Assembly (NCBI RefSeq): GCF_049310885.1
Contig: NZ_JBMDYO010000001.1
Coordinates: forward strand, 496,001 to 560,000
Length of the DNA: 64,000 bases
Source: CAYZJV01 sp049310885
GTDB lineage: Bacteria > Spirochaetota > Spirochaetia > Sphaerochaetales > Sphaerochaetaceae
Direction: 5' to 3'
Both the position numbers and the translations under genes were made by a program. The notes beneath the pieces are model-generated. The model did no database searches. It had not been told where the DNA came from and saw nothing but the letters and a program-made list of their open reading frames with translations. Below are positions 1-7,637 of this stretch, in pieces. The first letter of the stretch is position 1. Each line of letters opens with the position of its first letter.

Positions 1-302
1 TGCGTATTCTAGAGCAGAACACCAATGCAGTATTCACCTGTGTAGGGAGGACCAATATCCTACCTGAACAATTCTCCACCGAGTATGAGTCAGCAATCGC
101 TTATGGTTTGGCATCCATTGTTACCGATGTCCAGGAGAAGAGGAGAGCACTCTTGCTACTCGCAATGAAATATTCACCTGAGTTCGATATCCAAGCGAAA
201 GCCTATGTGGATCGGGCTCTCGATCATACAGCCGTTATCGCAATTTCTATCGAATCATTAACGGCTAAAGCAAAATTACCAAAACAACCCATACAGGAGT
301 AA
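1..302 (+). CDS. NimA-like pyridoxamine 5'-phosphate oxidase family protein (C-terminal part)
   Basis: The window opens inside this gene; the reading frame starts at base 3 and runs about 99 codons to a TAA at 300-302. The visible part resembles the C-terminal half of flavin-binding split-barrel proteins of the NimA / pyridoxamine-phosphate-oxidase-like family: an S-A-I-A-Y-G strand, then a K-R-R-A-L helix and a final strand with T-A-V-I-A-I followed by the E-S-L-T-A-K-A-K end that is common in this family. Such proteins bind FMN or haem; members have been linked to nitroimidazole resistance, but most have no known substrate. The start and the N-terminal flavin contacts lie outside the window. 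The cupin gene follows after 4 bases, so the two are probably cotranscribed. Confidence 0.72.
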   Translation, partial: RILEQNTNAVFTCVGRTNILPEQFSTEYESAIAYGLASIVTDVQEKRRALLLLAMKYSPEFDIQAKAYVDRALDHTAVIAISIESLTAKAKLPKQPIQE

Positions 303-306
303 TCTT

Positions 307-609
307 ATGATAGAGAAAGTATACGCATACAGTACTGAAGATATGACCGCTGTTGAAAGGATCATCGGAGGGCCTGCCGTCCGTATAAACCACCTGAGCC
401 TCGGTCATGGGGAATCGGTCGATCCACACCCCACTGCAGAAGCTGCACATATGATCATAACACGGGGAGTACTCGGTTTGACCTTGGATAGCCAAGAAGA
501 ACACCAGTATGCAGAAGGTGCTATTGTCGGAATTCCAGCGAATACGAAACTGGGAATCAGAAATGCTGGTGAAGGCACAATGCACTTGTTTGTCATAAAA
601 TCGGCCTAA
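307..609 (+). CDS. small cupin-domain protein
   Basis: This 100-residue protein is a single cupin beta-barrel. A first cupin motif with H41 and H48 (H-P-T-A-E-A-A-H) and a second block with G-A-I-V-G-I-P-A-N-T around residues 71-80 and a final M-H-L-F-V-I strand are visible. The metal-binding pattern is looser than the classical H-x-H-(x)4-E, so metal binding is plausible but not shown. It starts 4 bases after the NimA-like gene and is probably its operon partner. Substrate is unknown; small cupins of this type are often called sugar- or mannose-6-phosphate-isomerase-like without evidence. It ends 8 bases before the convergent GGDEF-EAL gene. Confidence 0.75.
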   Translation: MIEKVYAYSTEDMTAVERIIGGPAVRINHLSLGHGESVDPHPTAEAAHMIITRGVLGLTLDSQEEHQYAEGAIVGIPANTKLGIRNAGEGTMHLFVIKSA

Positions 610-617
610 TCTGGACG

Positions 618-2120
618 CTAAGCCAGTTCAGATGCTCCTACATAGGCATCCAGATATAGTCCTTCGCGGTATTTTTTCAAGAAGTTCCTGAATTCGGTTT
701 CTGGTACAGGCGGTGTAAAGTAGTTGCCCTGCAAATAGTGTGCGCCTTGTTGTCGTGCACACTCGAGTTGCTCCTTGGTTTCAATATTCTTTGCCAATAC
801 TTGCATCGAGAGACTGTCTCCCAAGAAAGTAAGGGAGTTAAAAACTCGTCTCTGCTGATCTTGGAATACTTTAGAATCATCTCCCGAGTGGGAATAATCC
901 AACTTGATGATATCAAAGCAACTATTGAAGAATGTCCTTATATCGAAAGACTTCTCATCAAAGGCATCGAGCGCTATTCTGAACCCATAGGCCTTCAATG
1001 CGTCTATTGCCTTGGCGACGATCGGGTCCGAGAGTATGGAGTCCTTTATATCCAGTTCGATATGTTCAGGATGCAGTCCAAATCCAGCGGCCATATTGCC
1101 CAACCATTCAGCGGAGTATGCGTTCAGGCTTGAAGCACTTACATTGAATACGATCCTAAAACCATATGGCAGAAGGCCTTCATCATATAATGTCCTTACT
1201 GTCGAAAAGGTCTTCTCTATAATGGTTGCATCGATTCTTCCGAGACAGCCGATCTCGTAGGCTAGATCCTTGAACACACCTGCAGGCATCACCCGAAATC
1301 CACCGAGTTGCCATCGTGCCAAACTTTCCAACCCCACTATCCTGAAAGAGGCCGGATCGATAATCGGTTGAAAAAAGGGGTTGAACTCATGTTCCCAACC
1401 TTTCCTGTTGAACCCTGCCTTGCATTCATCAATATCGTATTTCCTTGCACGGATATGTTCGTCTGCAATCAAGCTCATCCGGTCCTCTTCACGAGCAAGT
1501 TTCATGGTAAAATAGGATAATTCCAGTAGATCCTCGATTCTTTCGATACGATAACGGATCCCGCCACTTGCACAACCGACAGAAATCTCGATCGAACGGC
1601 CTACCTGCACATCACTGCTGGCGATCAGATCATCCAAAATATTTGTTATCCGACTAGTCATTTCCAGTTGATAGAGATACCTTTGGTTGAAATCCAGGTT
1701 CTCTGGTGAAGGGAATTCCTTGATAATCACAAACTGTTCTCGGGATAACCGCTTAACATGGGAACTACCCAAGAATACACCCAACTCCCTCATCATAGAG
1801 GCATACAACTCATCTAAGAGACGATGGTCCATAATTGCATGGTGAAGTCCCTTTGGTAATGATTGGATGAATAGGCAGAAATAGCTATCCAACCCGTGTA
1901 AAGGAAGCCTCTTCTCATGTGAGAGTAACCAGGTTTTGAATGAGGAATTATGATCGAACATCCGATCTTCATCTTGTGAGAAACAGATCCCAATCAGGCA
2001 CGATGCCAGACAGACTGCAGTTACCACTGCAATGGGAAAGAGCTCTTGCCAGAGACTGAACAATAATACAATCAACGCACAGAAACCCAATCTCAACCAC
2101 AACTTGTTCATATCGCCCAT
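618..2120 (-). CDS. membrane protein with degenerate GGDEF and degenerate EAL domains
   Basis: This 500-residue protein has two N-terminal membrane segments (about residues 8-25 and 28-47), a region at about 65-215 that follows the GGDEF fold but carries S-R-E-Q-F (126-130) in place of the GGDEF signature, and a C-terminal EAL-like domain (about 245-490). In the EAL domain the first Glu (E265 of ESLAR), N326, D385, K406 and Q464 are kept. The E-x-T-E block is D-I-K-D (357-360), the second Asp of DDFG is A386, and the A-E-G-V-E block is A-K-N-I-E (443-447). By family knowledge these losses should abolish cyclic-di-GMP hydrolysis, so a binding or scaffolding role is more likely. It is the last gene after three mreB-like genes on the same strand, 106 bases downstream of the third. 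An alternative start is Met4. Confidence 0.85.
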   Translation of the reverse strand: MGDMNKLWLRLGFCALIVLLFSLWQELFPIAVVTAVCLASCLIGICFSQDEDRMFDHNSSFKTWLLSHEKRLPLHGLDSYFCLFIQSLPKGLHHAIMDHRLLDELYASMMRELGVFLGSSHVKRLSREQFVIIKEFPSPENLDFNQRYLYQLEMTSRITNILDDLIASSDVQVGRSIEISVGCASGGIRYRIERIEDLLELSYFTMKLAREEDRMSLIADEHIRARKYDIDECKAGFNRKGWEHEFNPFFQPIIDPASFRIVGLESLARWQLGGFRVMPAGVFKDLAYEIGCLGRIDATIIEKTFSTVRTLYDEGLLPYGFRIVFNVSASSLNAYSAEWLGNMAAGFGLHPEHIELDIKDSILSDPIVAKAIDALKAYGFRIALDAFDEKSFDIRTFFNSCFDIIKLDYSHSGDDSKVFQDQQRRVFNSLTFLGDSLSMQVLAKNIETKEQLECARQQGAHYLQGNYFTPPVPETEFRNFLKKYREGLYLDAYVGASELA

Positions 2121-2152
2121 AACCTTGAGTCCCCTTCGTCAGTGTAAAATGC

Positions 2153-2196
2153 CGGATCCCCACCCCAGTCAAGGAATTTTCGGAGTGGAGGATCCG
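2153..2196 (-). terminator. hairpin between the third mreB-like gene and the GGDEF-EAL gene
   Basis: CGGATCCCCAC (2153-2163) pairs with GTGGAGGATCCG (2185-2196) with one bulged base. Read leftward, the stem is followed after two bases by ATTTTAC, a weak T run. It could attenuate transcription from the mreB cluster into the GGDEF-EAL gene or act as an RNA processing site. The pairing is seen; the role is inferred. Confidence 0.45.
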
Positions 2197-2226
2197 AACT
2201 ATAGAATCAGGGATAGCCTTTTATGT

Positions 2227-3273
2227 TCAATCAGTAGGCTTAACGAAATAACTACCCCTGTTCTTCAACAATAATTTTGTGCCATCCACAACAGCGGTCA
2301 GTGGCCGCCTTGAAATGTGGAAATCCATACCGATCCTCTTGTGCAAATACTCATCCACTCCATCGATCAAAGCACCCCCACCACTGATGTAGATACCATT
2401 CACAATGATATCTGCCGACAATTCGGCTGGCGTCTGCTGTAACACCTTTAATACCATGGTTGCGATCGATTCGAATGGTTTGGCTAGAACGTCGCGAATC
2501 TCGGCTTCGTCAACGAAGATCTTTCGGGGGAGACCGGTAACGACATCACGACCATTCACATACGTTTTACGAGGATCTTCAATTTTCTCCCGTAGGGAGC
2601 CTATCTCAATCTTGACCCGTTCAGCAGTCTTTTTTCCAATCAGTAATCCATGCACATACTGCATGTAATTCATGATTTCATTATCCAAATAATTTCCTGC
2701 GATCCTATTCGATTCGCAAACTACGATATCACCAAGAGAGAGAACCCCCACATCGGTAGAGCCTCCTCCGATATCGATTATCATTGAGCCATTGCTACTA
2801 AAGATATCGAGTCCCGATCCTATGGCTCCAGCTTTGACCTCCTGCTCGATAAAGATATCTTTGACTCCCAATTTGGAACCAAGATCCATGAACGAATCAC
2901 GTTCCAGTTGGGTAACTTCAGAGGGACAACAGAGTAGCAGAGTCGATTCAGCGAGTTCCAGATTGATGTTTTCCACGCGATGTAAGGATATCTCTATCAA
3001 CTTTTTCGTAGCTTCAATATCTGAGATAACTCCCTGATTCAGAGGACTCACGATTCTTATTCCGTGATGTCCCTTGCCGATCATATCGGCTGCCATCTGA
3101 CCGGTGGCCAAGACTTCATTCGTTTCATAGTCGAATGCGATTACCGATGGTTCATTGGTTACAATTCCCTCACCTTCTACATACACGAGGATATTTGCCG
3201 TACCCAAATCTATGCCAATATTCTTTCCTGTGGTAGCTTTCGCCTTCTCTTGCTTGCCGATTGAAAATGCCAT
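2227..3273 (-). CDS. MreB-like bacterial actin, paralogue 1
   Basis: This 348-residue actin-fold ATPase has the phosphate-1 loop G-I-D-L-G-T-A-N (about 20-27), phosphate-2 D-I-G-G-G-S-T-D (167-174), the G-R-D-V-V-T-G-L-P block typical of MreB, and an adenosine motif S-G-G-G-A-L-I near residue 305. MreB proteins form membrane-associated filaments that guide wall synthesis. Length matches MreB (about 335-350). It departs from canonical MreB: the E-E-P-M-A-A-A-I-G segment is E-Q-E-V-K-A-G-A-I-G (143-152), so the Pro is lost although the likely catalytic Glu (E145) remains, and G-G-G-T-T-E is G-G-G-S-T-D. It has a longer N-terminal tail than the two other copies. It is third in a cluster of three paralogues, 12 bases after paralogue 2. 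Confidence 0.9.
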   Translation of the reverse strand: MAFSIGKQEKAKATTGKNIGIDLGTANILVYVEGEGIVTNEPSVIAFDYETNEVLATGQMAADMIGKGHHGIRIVSPLNQGVISDIEATKKLIEISLHRVENINLELAESTLLLCCPSEVTQLERDSFMDLGSKLGVKDIFIEQEVKAGAIGSGLDIFSSNGSMIIDIGGGSTDVGVLSLGDIVVCESNRIAGNYLDNEIMNYMQYVHGLLIGKKTAERVKIEIGSLREKIEDPRKTYVNGRDVVTGLPRKIFVDEAEIRDVLAKPFESIATMVLKVLQQTPAELSADIIVNGIYISGGGALIDGVDEYLHKRIGMDFHISRRPLTAVVDGTKLLLKNRGSYFVKPTD

Positions 3274-3285
3274 GATGCGAACCTC

Positions 3286-4314
3286 CTACAACTGCAGCGG
3301 ATTGACCAGATAGTCACCGCGATTTTTCAAGAGAAACTTCGTTCCTTCCGCAACACAAGTGAGCGGATTGTGCACTACGTGGACAGGTACTTGGATCCTA
3401 TTCCCAATGTACTCGTCTATTCCACGTATTAAGGAACAACCTCCCGTCAGCAATATTCCGTGCTGGTAAATGTCGGCAGAAAGTTCGGGTGGAGTATCCT
3501 TCAATACAGCAGATATCAGTTTTACAATATCATCGAAAACAGGCACCAAAACATTCTGGATTTCTTCTGTAGTAAGGTTGACCCATTTGGGAATTCCCTT
3601 GACCATATCTCGACCAGCATATTTGTTTGTCACAGATTTCGCAGAGGCATGTAAATCGCCTAACTCCATCTTTGTCCGCTCGCTGGTCAGTTCACCTATT
3701 TCGACACTTTGTGTCTTTTTCACGTATTTGGCGATCTCATCATCCATGAAGCTGCCTGCTTTCCTGATTGTCCTTGACAACACGATATCTCCGAATGAGA
3801 TGACTCCAACATCGGTCGTTCCACCACCAATATCAACCACCATGACGCCTTTGGATTTGAAGATATCCACACCAGCTCCAAGAGCTCCCGATTTAATCTC
3901 TTCCTCAATGAATACATCAGAGATGTTCATTTTCGCAGCGAGATCTATCATGACATCCCGTTCGATTTTTGTGACTTCGGAGGGGCAGCAGATCACACAG
4001 GTGATCTTATTCATGTTCTTTTCCGTGAAGTTTTCCACTTTTCCTAACACATACGTAAGCAGTGCTTTCGCTGCCCTCATGTCAGAAATAACACCATTGC
4101 GCAAAGGCTTTATCACAGAAATCTTACTGTGTACCTTTCCCAGCATCCTGTGGGCATCTTCTCCAGCTGCAACGATTCTTCCCGATTCACGATCAAAAGC
4201 TATAACGGAAGGCTCGTTGAAAATAATTCCTTTCTTCTCCAGATAGACCAATAGATTTGCGGTCCCCAAGTCTATACCAAGACCCAATTTTTGATTTGTA
4301 CCAATTGCACTCAT
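3286..4314 (-). CDS. MreB-like bacterial actin, paralogue 2
   Basis: This 342-residue MreB-family protein has G-I-D-L-G-T-A-N (13-20), D-I-G-G-G-T-T-D (161-168), the G-R-D-M-V-K-G-I-P block and an adenosine motif L-T-G-G-C-S-L-I, in which the third Gly of the usual GGG is Cys. The catalytic-loop segment is E-E-E-I-K-S-G-A-L-G (137-146) rather than E-E-P-M-A-A-A-I-G. Its C-terminal block N-P-L-T-C-V-A-E-G-T is close to that of canonical MreB, and of the three copies it looks the most conventional by eye. It lies between paralogues 1 and 3 with spacers of 12 and 14 bases, so a single transcript is expected. A wall-guiding or shape role is the family expectation; what three copies do is not known from the sequence. 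Confidence 0.9.
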   Translation of the reverse strand: MSAIGTNQKLGLGIDLGTANLLVYLEKKGIIFNEPSVIAFDRESGRIVAAGEDAHRMLGKVHSKISVIKPLRNGVISDMRAAKALLTYVLGKVENFTEKNMNKITCVICCPSEVTKIERDVMIDLAAKMNISDVFIEEEIKSGALGAGVDIFKSKGVMVVDIGGGTTDVGVISFGDIVLSRTIRKAGSFMDDEIAKYVKKTQSVEIGELTSERTKMELGDLHASAKSVTNKYAGRDMVKGIPKWVNLTTEEIQNVLVPVFDDIVKLISAVLKDTPPELSADIYQHGILLTGGCSLIRGIDEYIGNRIQVPVHVVHNPLTCVAEGTKFLLKNRGDYLVNPLQL

Positions 4315-4328
4315 ACTAAATACCTTCC

Positions 4329-5354
4329 CTATACTTCGGAGTAGAAATGTCTATTCGTCATTTTGAGCATTTTTTTACACCCGTCGATAACTGCTGTGAT
4401 GGGAACTTCAGACAAGTAGACGGGAACTTGGGCAATTTCAGCGATGTATTCGCGAATACCCGGAATCTGCGAACCGCCTCCCGTTAAAAGAATCCCATTA
4501 TCCACCAGGTCTCCAGCCAATTCGGGAGGGGTCTCTTCCAAGGTAGTTAGAAGAACCGATTTGATTGCCTCGAAACAATTCAACAATACCTCTCGAATCT
4601 CTTCTGTTCCCAGGACAACACGTCTCGGTAGTCCGGATACCAAATCTCTACCCATTGCTTCGAACACAATAGGATTCCCATCCTCATCTATTGGATAGGG
4701 TCCAGTCAGTGATGAGAGTTTGATCTTTATCCGCTCTGCAGTCTGATTGCCAATTTCGAGTTTATGTACAGTCTTGACATGGTCGATAATCTGCCGATCA
4801 AAGAAGTCTCCAGCGATCTTTATCGATTTAGACAGTACGACATCTCCAAGGGAGAGGATTCCAAAATCGGTTGTTCCTCCACCACTATCGATCACCATGT
4901 GGCCTTTAGGAGCGAAAATGTCGACACCGGATCCTAGCGCTGCTGCTTTTATCTCCTCTTCGATCTCCGTATTCTTGATCCCCAAGCTATGGCCTAATTC
5001 GACAATAGCCTCTTTTTCTGTGTTGGTGATCTCAGAAGGTATGCAGATCATCAATTTACCAATGGTCTGCAAGTCAGAAACAAAAATTTTCTCCAAGGTA
5101 AACAGGAGGATTTCCCGTATCAATTTGATATCAGAAATTACTCCTCCTTGGAGAGGTCGCACCACCTCCACCTTGTCGTGTGTCTTGCCTACGAGTTTGG
5201 CGGCTTCGTGACCAACGGAGACGACTTTATCCGTTGCTTTGTCGATTGCAATGATGGAGGGCTCATTGAATAGTGTTCCCTGGCCTTCAACATAGATAAG
5301 CAGGTTCGATGTGCCAAGGTCGATACCTACTGACAGGTTTGTCTTGTCCTTCAT
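4329..5354 (-). CDS. MreB-like bacterial actin, paralogue 3 (first gene of the cluster)
   Basis: This 341-residue MreB-family protein is promoter-proximal. It has G-I-D-L-G-T-S-N (10-17), a phosphate-2 loop D-S-G-G-G-T-T-D (156-163) in which the usual Ile is Ser, the G-R-D-L-V-S-G-L-P block and L-T-G-G-G-S-Q-I. The catalytic-loop segment is E-E-E-I-K-A-A-A-L-G (132-141), again without the Pro of canonical MreB. A short insertion (around Y-P-I-D-E-D-G-N-P) sits before the GRD block. Translation starts at ATG 5354 after AAGGAG with a 6-base spacer, and a good sigma-70 promoter lies about 50-75 bases upstream of the start. No mreC, mreD, rodA or pbp2 gene flanks the cluster. Confidence 0.9.
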   Translation of the reverse strand: MKDKTNLSVGIDLGTSNLLIYVEGQGTLFNEPSIIAIDKATDKVVSVGHEAAKLVGKTHDKVEVVRPLQGGVISDIKLIREILLFTLEKIFVSDLQTIGKLMICIPSEITNTEKEAIVELGHSLGIKNTEIEEEIKAAALGSGVDIFAPKGHMVIDSGGGTTDFGILSLGDVVLSKSIKIAGDFFDRQIIDHVKTVHKLEIGNQTAERIKIKLSSLTGPYPIDEDGNPIVFEAMGRDLVSGLPRRVVLGTEEIREVLLNCFEAIKSVLLTTLEETPPELAGDLVDNGILLTGGGSQIPGIREYIAEIAQVPVYLSEVPITAVIDGCKKMLKMTNRHFYSEV

Positions 5355-5402
5355 GTCATACTCCTTTAGTCAGCATGGGCTCCGTGAAAAACTTCAAGCA
5401 TC

Positions 5403-5431
5403 ATTGAACCATGGGCACTGGGACCTGTCAA
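5403..5431 (-). promoter_or_regulatory. sigma-70 promoter of the mreB-like cluster
   Basis: On the minus strand TTGACA (5426-5431) and TTCAAT (5403-5408) are separated by exactly 17 bases, about 50 bases upstream of the first mreB-like start codon. The -35 box is a perfect match and the -10 matches 4 of 6. No hairpin lies between promoter and gene. Confidence 0.7.
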
Positions 5432-5783
5432 GTTTTTTTCTGTAATTTTTTGTAACCTTTTTACCCTATGACAGCTTTCTGAGGCTATTTTTTATTTGTC
5501 ATGACATAAGAATACAGATTGTACTAACCAAAGGACACCTAATGTACATCATTGCTCACCTTGCTGGCACACGCATCCAACATAGTAAAATGTGTAATTA
5601 TATGACTATACGATAAATTTATAGTGATATGATATTTGTAAGTATTTCATTATATTATTGACAGATGTTGTATATGTAATGATTTCATCAATGACTCATG
5701 ACAGTCAAATTTTTACCATTTACATTTTTGTAATTGATTTTTATTAAGAATTGGTAAATTTTTCTGGTCTTTTTTAGCTCTTT
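5432..5783. other. AT-rich intergenic region upstream of the mreB-like cluster
   Basis: About 350 bases without a credible gene, strikingly AT-rich. It contains a perfect 10-base palindrome TGTCATGACA (5497-5506) and further TGACAG copies near 5468, 5661 and 5699. TTTACCA near the end of the upstream cyclase gene can pair with TGGTAAA about 40 bases further along, a weak terminator candidate for that gene. The region probably holds control elements for the cluster; no riboswitch or small RNA was recognised. Confidence 0.4.
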
Positions 5784-7382
5784 TCAATAAGAGATGCGAT
5801 TTTTTCCTTCACGTTTTGCGATATAAAGGACTTCATCGACTTCAGCCAACAACTTGGTTGCTGGATTGGAAAGCCTCTTTTCACCCGAAAAGTCGAATGT
5901 CTTAACTCCAATACTTGTTCGCAGGGACATATCACCAACGGTGGTAGGAAGCTTCTGTAAAGAGACCTCTCTCCTAATTTCTTCAGCCATCACAATAGCA
6001 CGATCAAGAGAAGTTCCAAGCGATACTATGATAAATTCATCCCCACCATACCTTCCGACAATATCGGTAGGTTGAATCGAATGGAAAAGGACCTTTGCGA
6101 ATGTTTCCAGAGCTCTATCACCCATATCATGGCCATAGGTATCATTTACCTGTTTGAAACTATCGATATCCAACATCAACAGGGAAAGTGGTAATCGCTT
6201 ATCATAAGCCTCTTCATATAGCTGTTCTATATGGAAAATCAGCTCTCTTCTGTTAAAAACGCCGGTCAAGGGATCTCTTCTACCCAACTCCTCTATCTTT
6301 CGGTGGAGGTTCTCTCTGTCGGTGACATCATGGAACAAGATGATAGTACAACCACCCTGCCCTCTAATATCTTCAACCTGTTTGACCGTCACATCGAACA
6401 GACGACTTTCAATCGCCACCGAATCTTCCGGACCGGACTTTCCCGTATCGGAAAGTGAATCCATGAGACCTTCGTGGAAATAGAGGGATTCCAACTTGTG
6501 ATAGTCGGAACCCACCAGATCAACAGAAACTGGGACCAGACCGATTGCAGCTCGATTTGCATCGATAATTACTTTACGTTCATTGAGTACCAAGACAGGA
6601 TCCTGCATCTGTTCGAAAATTATATCCCTAGCCAAAGGATATACGTCCAGATAACGGAATTTGAATAGCGCATAACCGAACAACACTCCGGTAATGCTCA
6701 ATGAAGCTGTCGAATAATTCAGATGGGTAACGGGAGTAATTCCAAAGATATAGAGTATATTCATCACCAAAGGTATGGACGTACCTACGATGATCAACAA
6801 CGTCTGTTGTTTGTACAGTGTGTGATGCTCCAATAACAGATGCACCAATAGACCAAGTGAGGAAAGGATAAGGATATTGGTGAAAGGCATGAGAACATAG
6901 GTAAAAAGCGGCCCATAATCATAATCAACCACATTGAATGTCCCATTAACCGGTATGAGTGACGGATAACCCCAAAATAGATTAGGCATTGGAACAAGAA
7001 GTACGAATATAAGGGAGAGTGCAACGACAAGAAATATAAGAATCCAGAAATGGATTTTCAATCGACGACCAACATGAACCAAAGCAAAATGCAGCCATGC
7101 GACTGGTATCAATACGATTCCGATGAATTGGATCTTTGCGAACAGTAGTTTTATCTCCAATGTCGTAGACACTAGTTCCAAGATGAAAGCCGCTGTCCAT
7201 ATCCATGCACAGGCAAGTAGAAATAGGAAAGCCCTGCCAATGAGGGTTCCTCGTTTCCCTAGGGTATAAAACAGGACTACGGTGAGGATTACGATGGAGG
7301 TGATAAAAATCCAGAGTCCTGGAACCAACTGTGAACCTCCTAAGATAGAACAGAGTATATCCAGATACCCTAACCGGCTCAA
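5784..7382 (-). CDS. membrane diguanylate cyclase (7TM sensor, PAS-like, GGDEF)
   Basis: This 532-residue protein starts with seven or eight membrane segments (to about residue 240) resembling the N-terminal 7TM sensor module of membrane histidine kinases. A PAS-like segment with D-P-V-L-V-L-N-E-R-K follows, then a GGDEF domain with the R-R-D-P-L-T-G-V-F-N-R-R lead-in and an intact G-G-D-E-F (446-450). This predicts synthesis of cyclic-di-GMP from two GTP. The inhibitory RxxD site is absent: Q-P-T-D stands where R-x-x-D would be, so product feedback through that site is unlikely. Translation appears to begin at TTG 7382, with AAGGAG 10 bases upstream. The ligand is unknown. It sits upstream of the mreB-like cluster on the same strand. 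Confidence 0.88.
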   Translation of the reverse strand: MSRLGYLDILCSILGGSQLVPGLWIFITSIVILTVVLFYTLGKRGTLIGRAFLFLLACAWIWTAAFILELVSTTLEIKLLFAKIQFIGIVLIPVAWLHFALVHVGRRLKIHFWILIFLVVALSLIFVLLVPMPNLFWGYPSLIPVNGTFNVVDYDYGPLFTYVLMPFTNILILSSLGLLVHLLLEHHTLYKQQTLLIIVGTSIPLVMNILYIFGITPVTHLNYSTASLSITGVLFGYALFKFRYLDVYPLARDIIFEQMQDPVLVLNERKVIIDANRAAIGLVPVSVDLVGSDYHKLESLYFHEGLMDSLSDTGKSGPEDSVAIESRLFDVTVKQVEDIRGQGGCTIILFHDVTDRENLHRKIEELGRRDPLTGVFNRRELIFHIEQLYEEAYDKRLPLSLLMLDIDSFKQVNDTYGHDMGDRALETFAKVLFHSIQPTDIVGRYGGDEFIIVSLGTSLDRAIVMAEEIRREVSLQKLPTTVGDMSLRTSIGVKTFDFSGEKRLSNPATKLLAEVDEVLYIAKREGKNRISY

Positions 7383-7433
7383 CCCTACAATGCTCCTTCG
7401 ACCAAATTGACAGCTCCCAGTGGAAGAACAGAA

Positions 7434-7462
7434 AAATCCACTGGCTATTGCAGTGGATTTTC
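7434..7462 (-). terminator. intrinsic terminator downstream of tRNA-Leu
   Basis: AAAATCCACTG (7434-7444) and CAGTGGATTTT (7452-7462) form a perfect 11-base stem with a 7-base loop. On the minus strand it is followed by TTTTTCTG. It lies directly after the tRNA-Leu gene and before the diguanylate cyclase start. Confidence 0.8.
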
Positions 7463-7492
7463 TCGTTTACCATACATGTGGTATTGCTGTTT

Positions 7493-7576
7493 TACCGGCG
7501 ATCGGACTCGAACCGATACAGAGTTGCCCCCAATAGATTTTGAGTCTATCGTGTCTACCAATTTCACCACGCCGGC
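7493..7576 (-). tRNA. tRNA-Leu (anticodon CAA)
   Basis: An 84-base class II tRNA is seen on the minus strand: a 7-base acceptor stem (GCCGGCG with CGCCGGT, ending in a G-U pair), anticodon loop CTCAAAA giving CAA, a long variable arm, and the T arm GGTTCGAGTCC. The 3' CCA is not encoded (discriminator A followed by AAA). Confidence 0.93.
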
Positions 7577-7637
7577 AGGAAATAACCTCAACGGTCGAGA
7601 AACACCTTACACTATCAGAGAAAAAAACTCAATATCA

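Noticed and set aside
3470..4246. A 258-codon open frame on the plus strand across an mreB-like gene
   Set aside because: It is exactly opposite the conserved MreB coding sequence, has no ribosome-binding site and no recognisable domain; it is a shadow frame.
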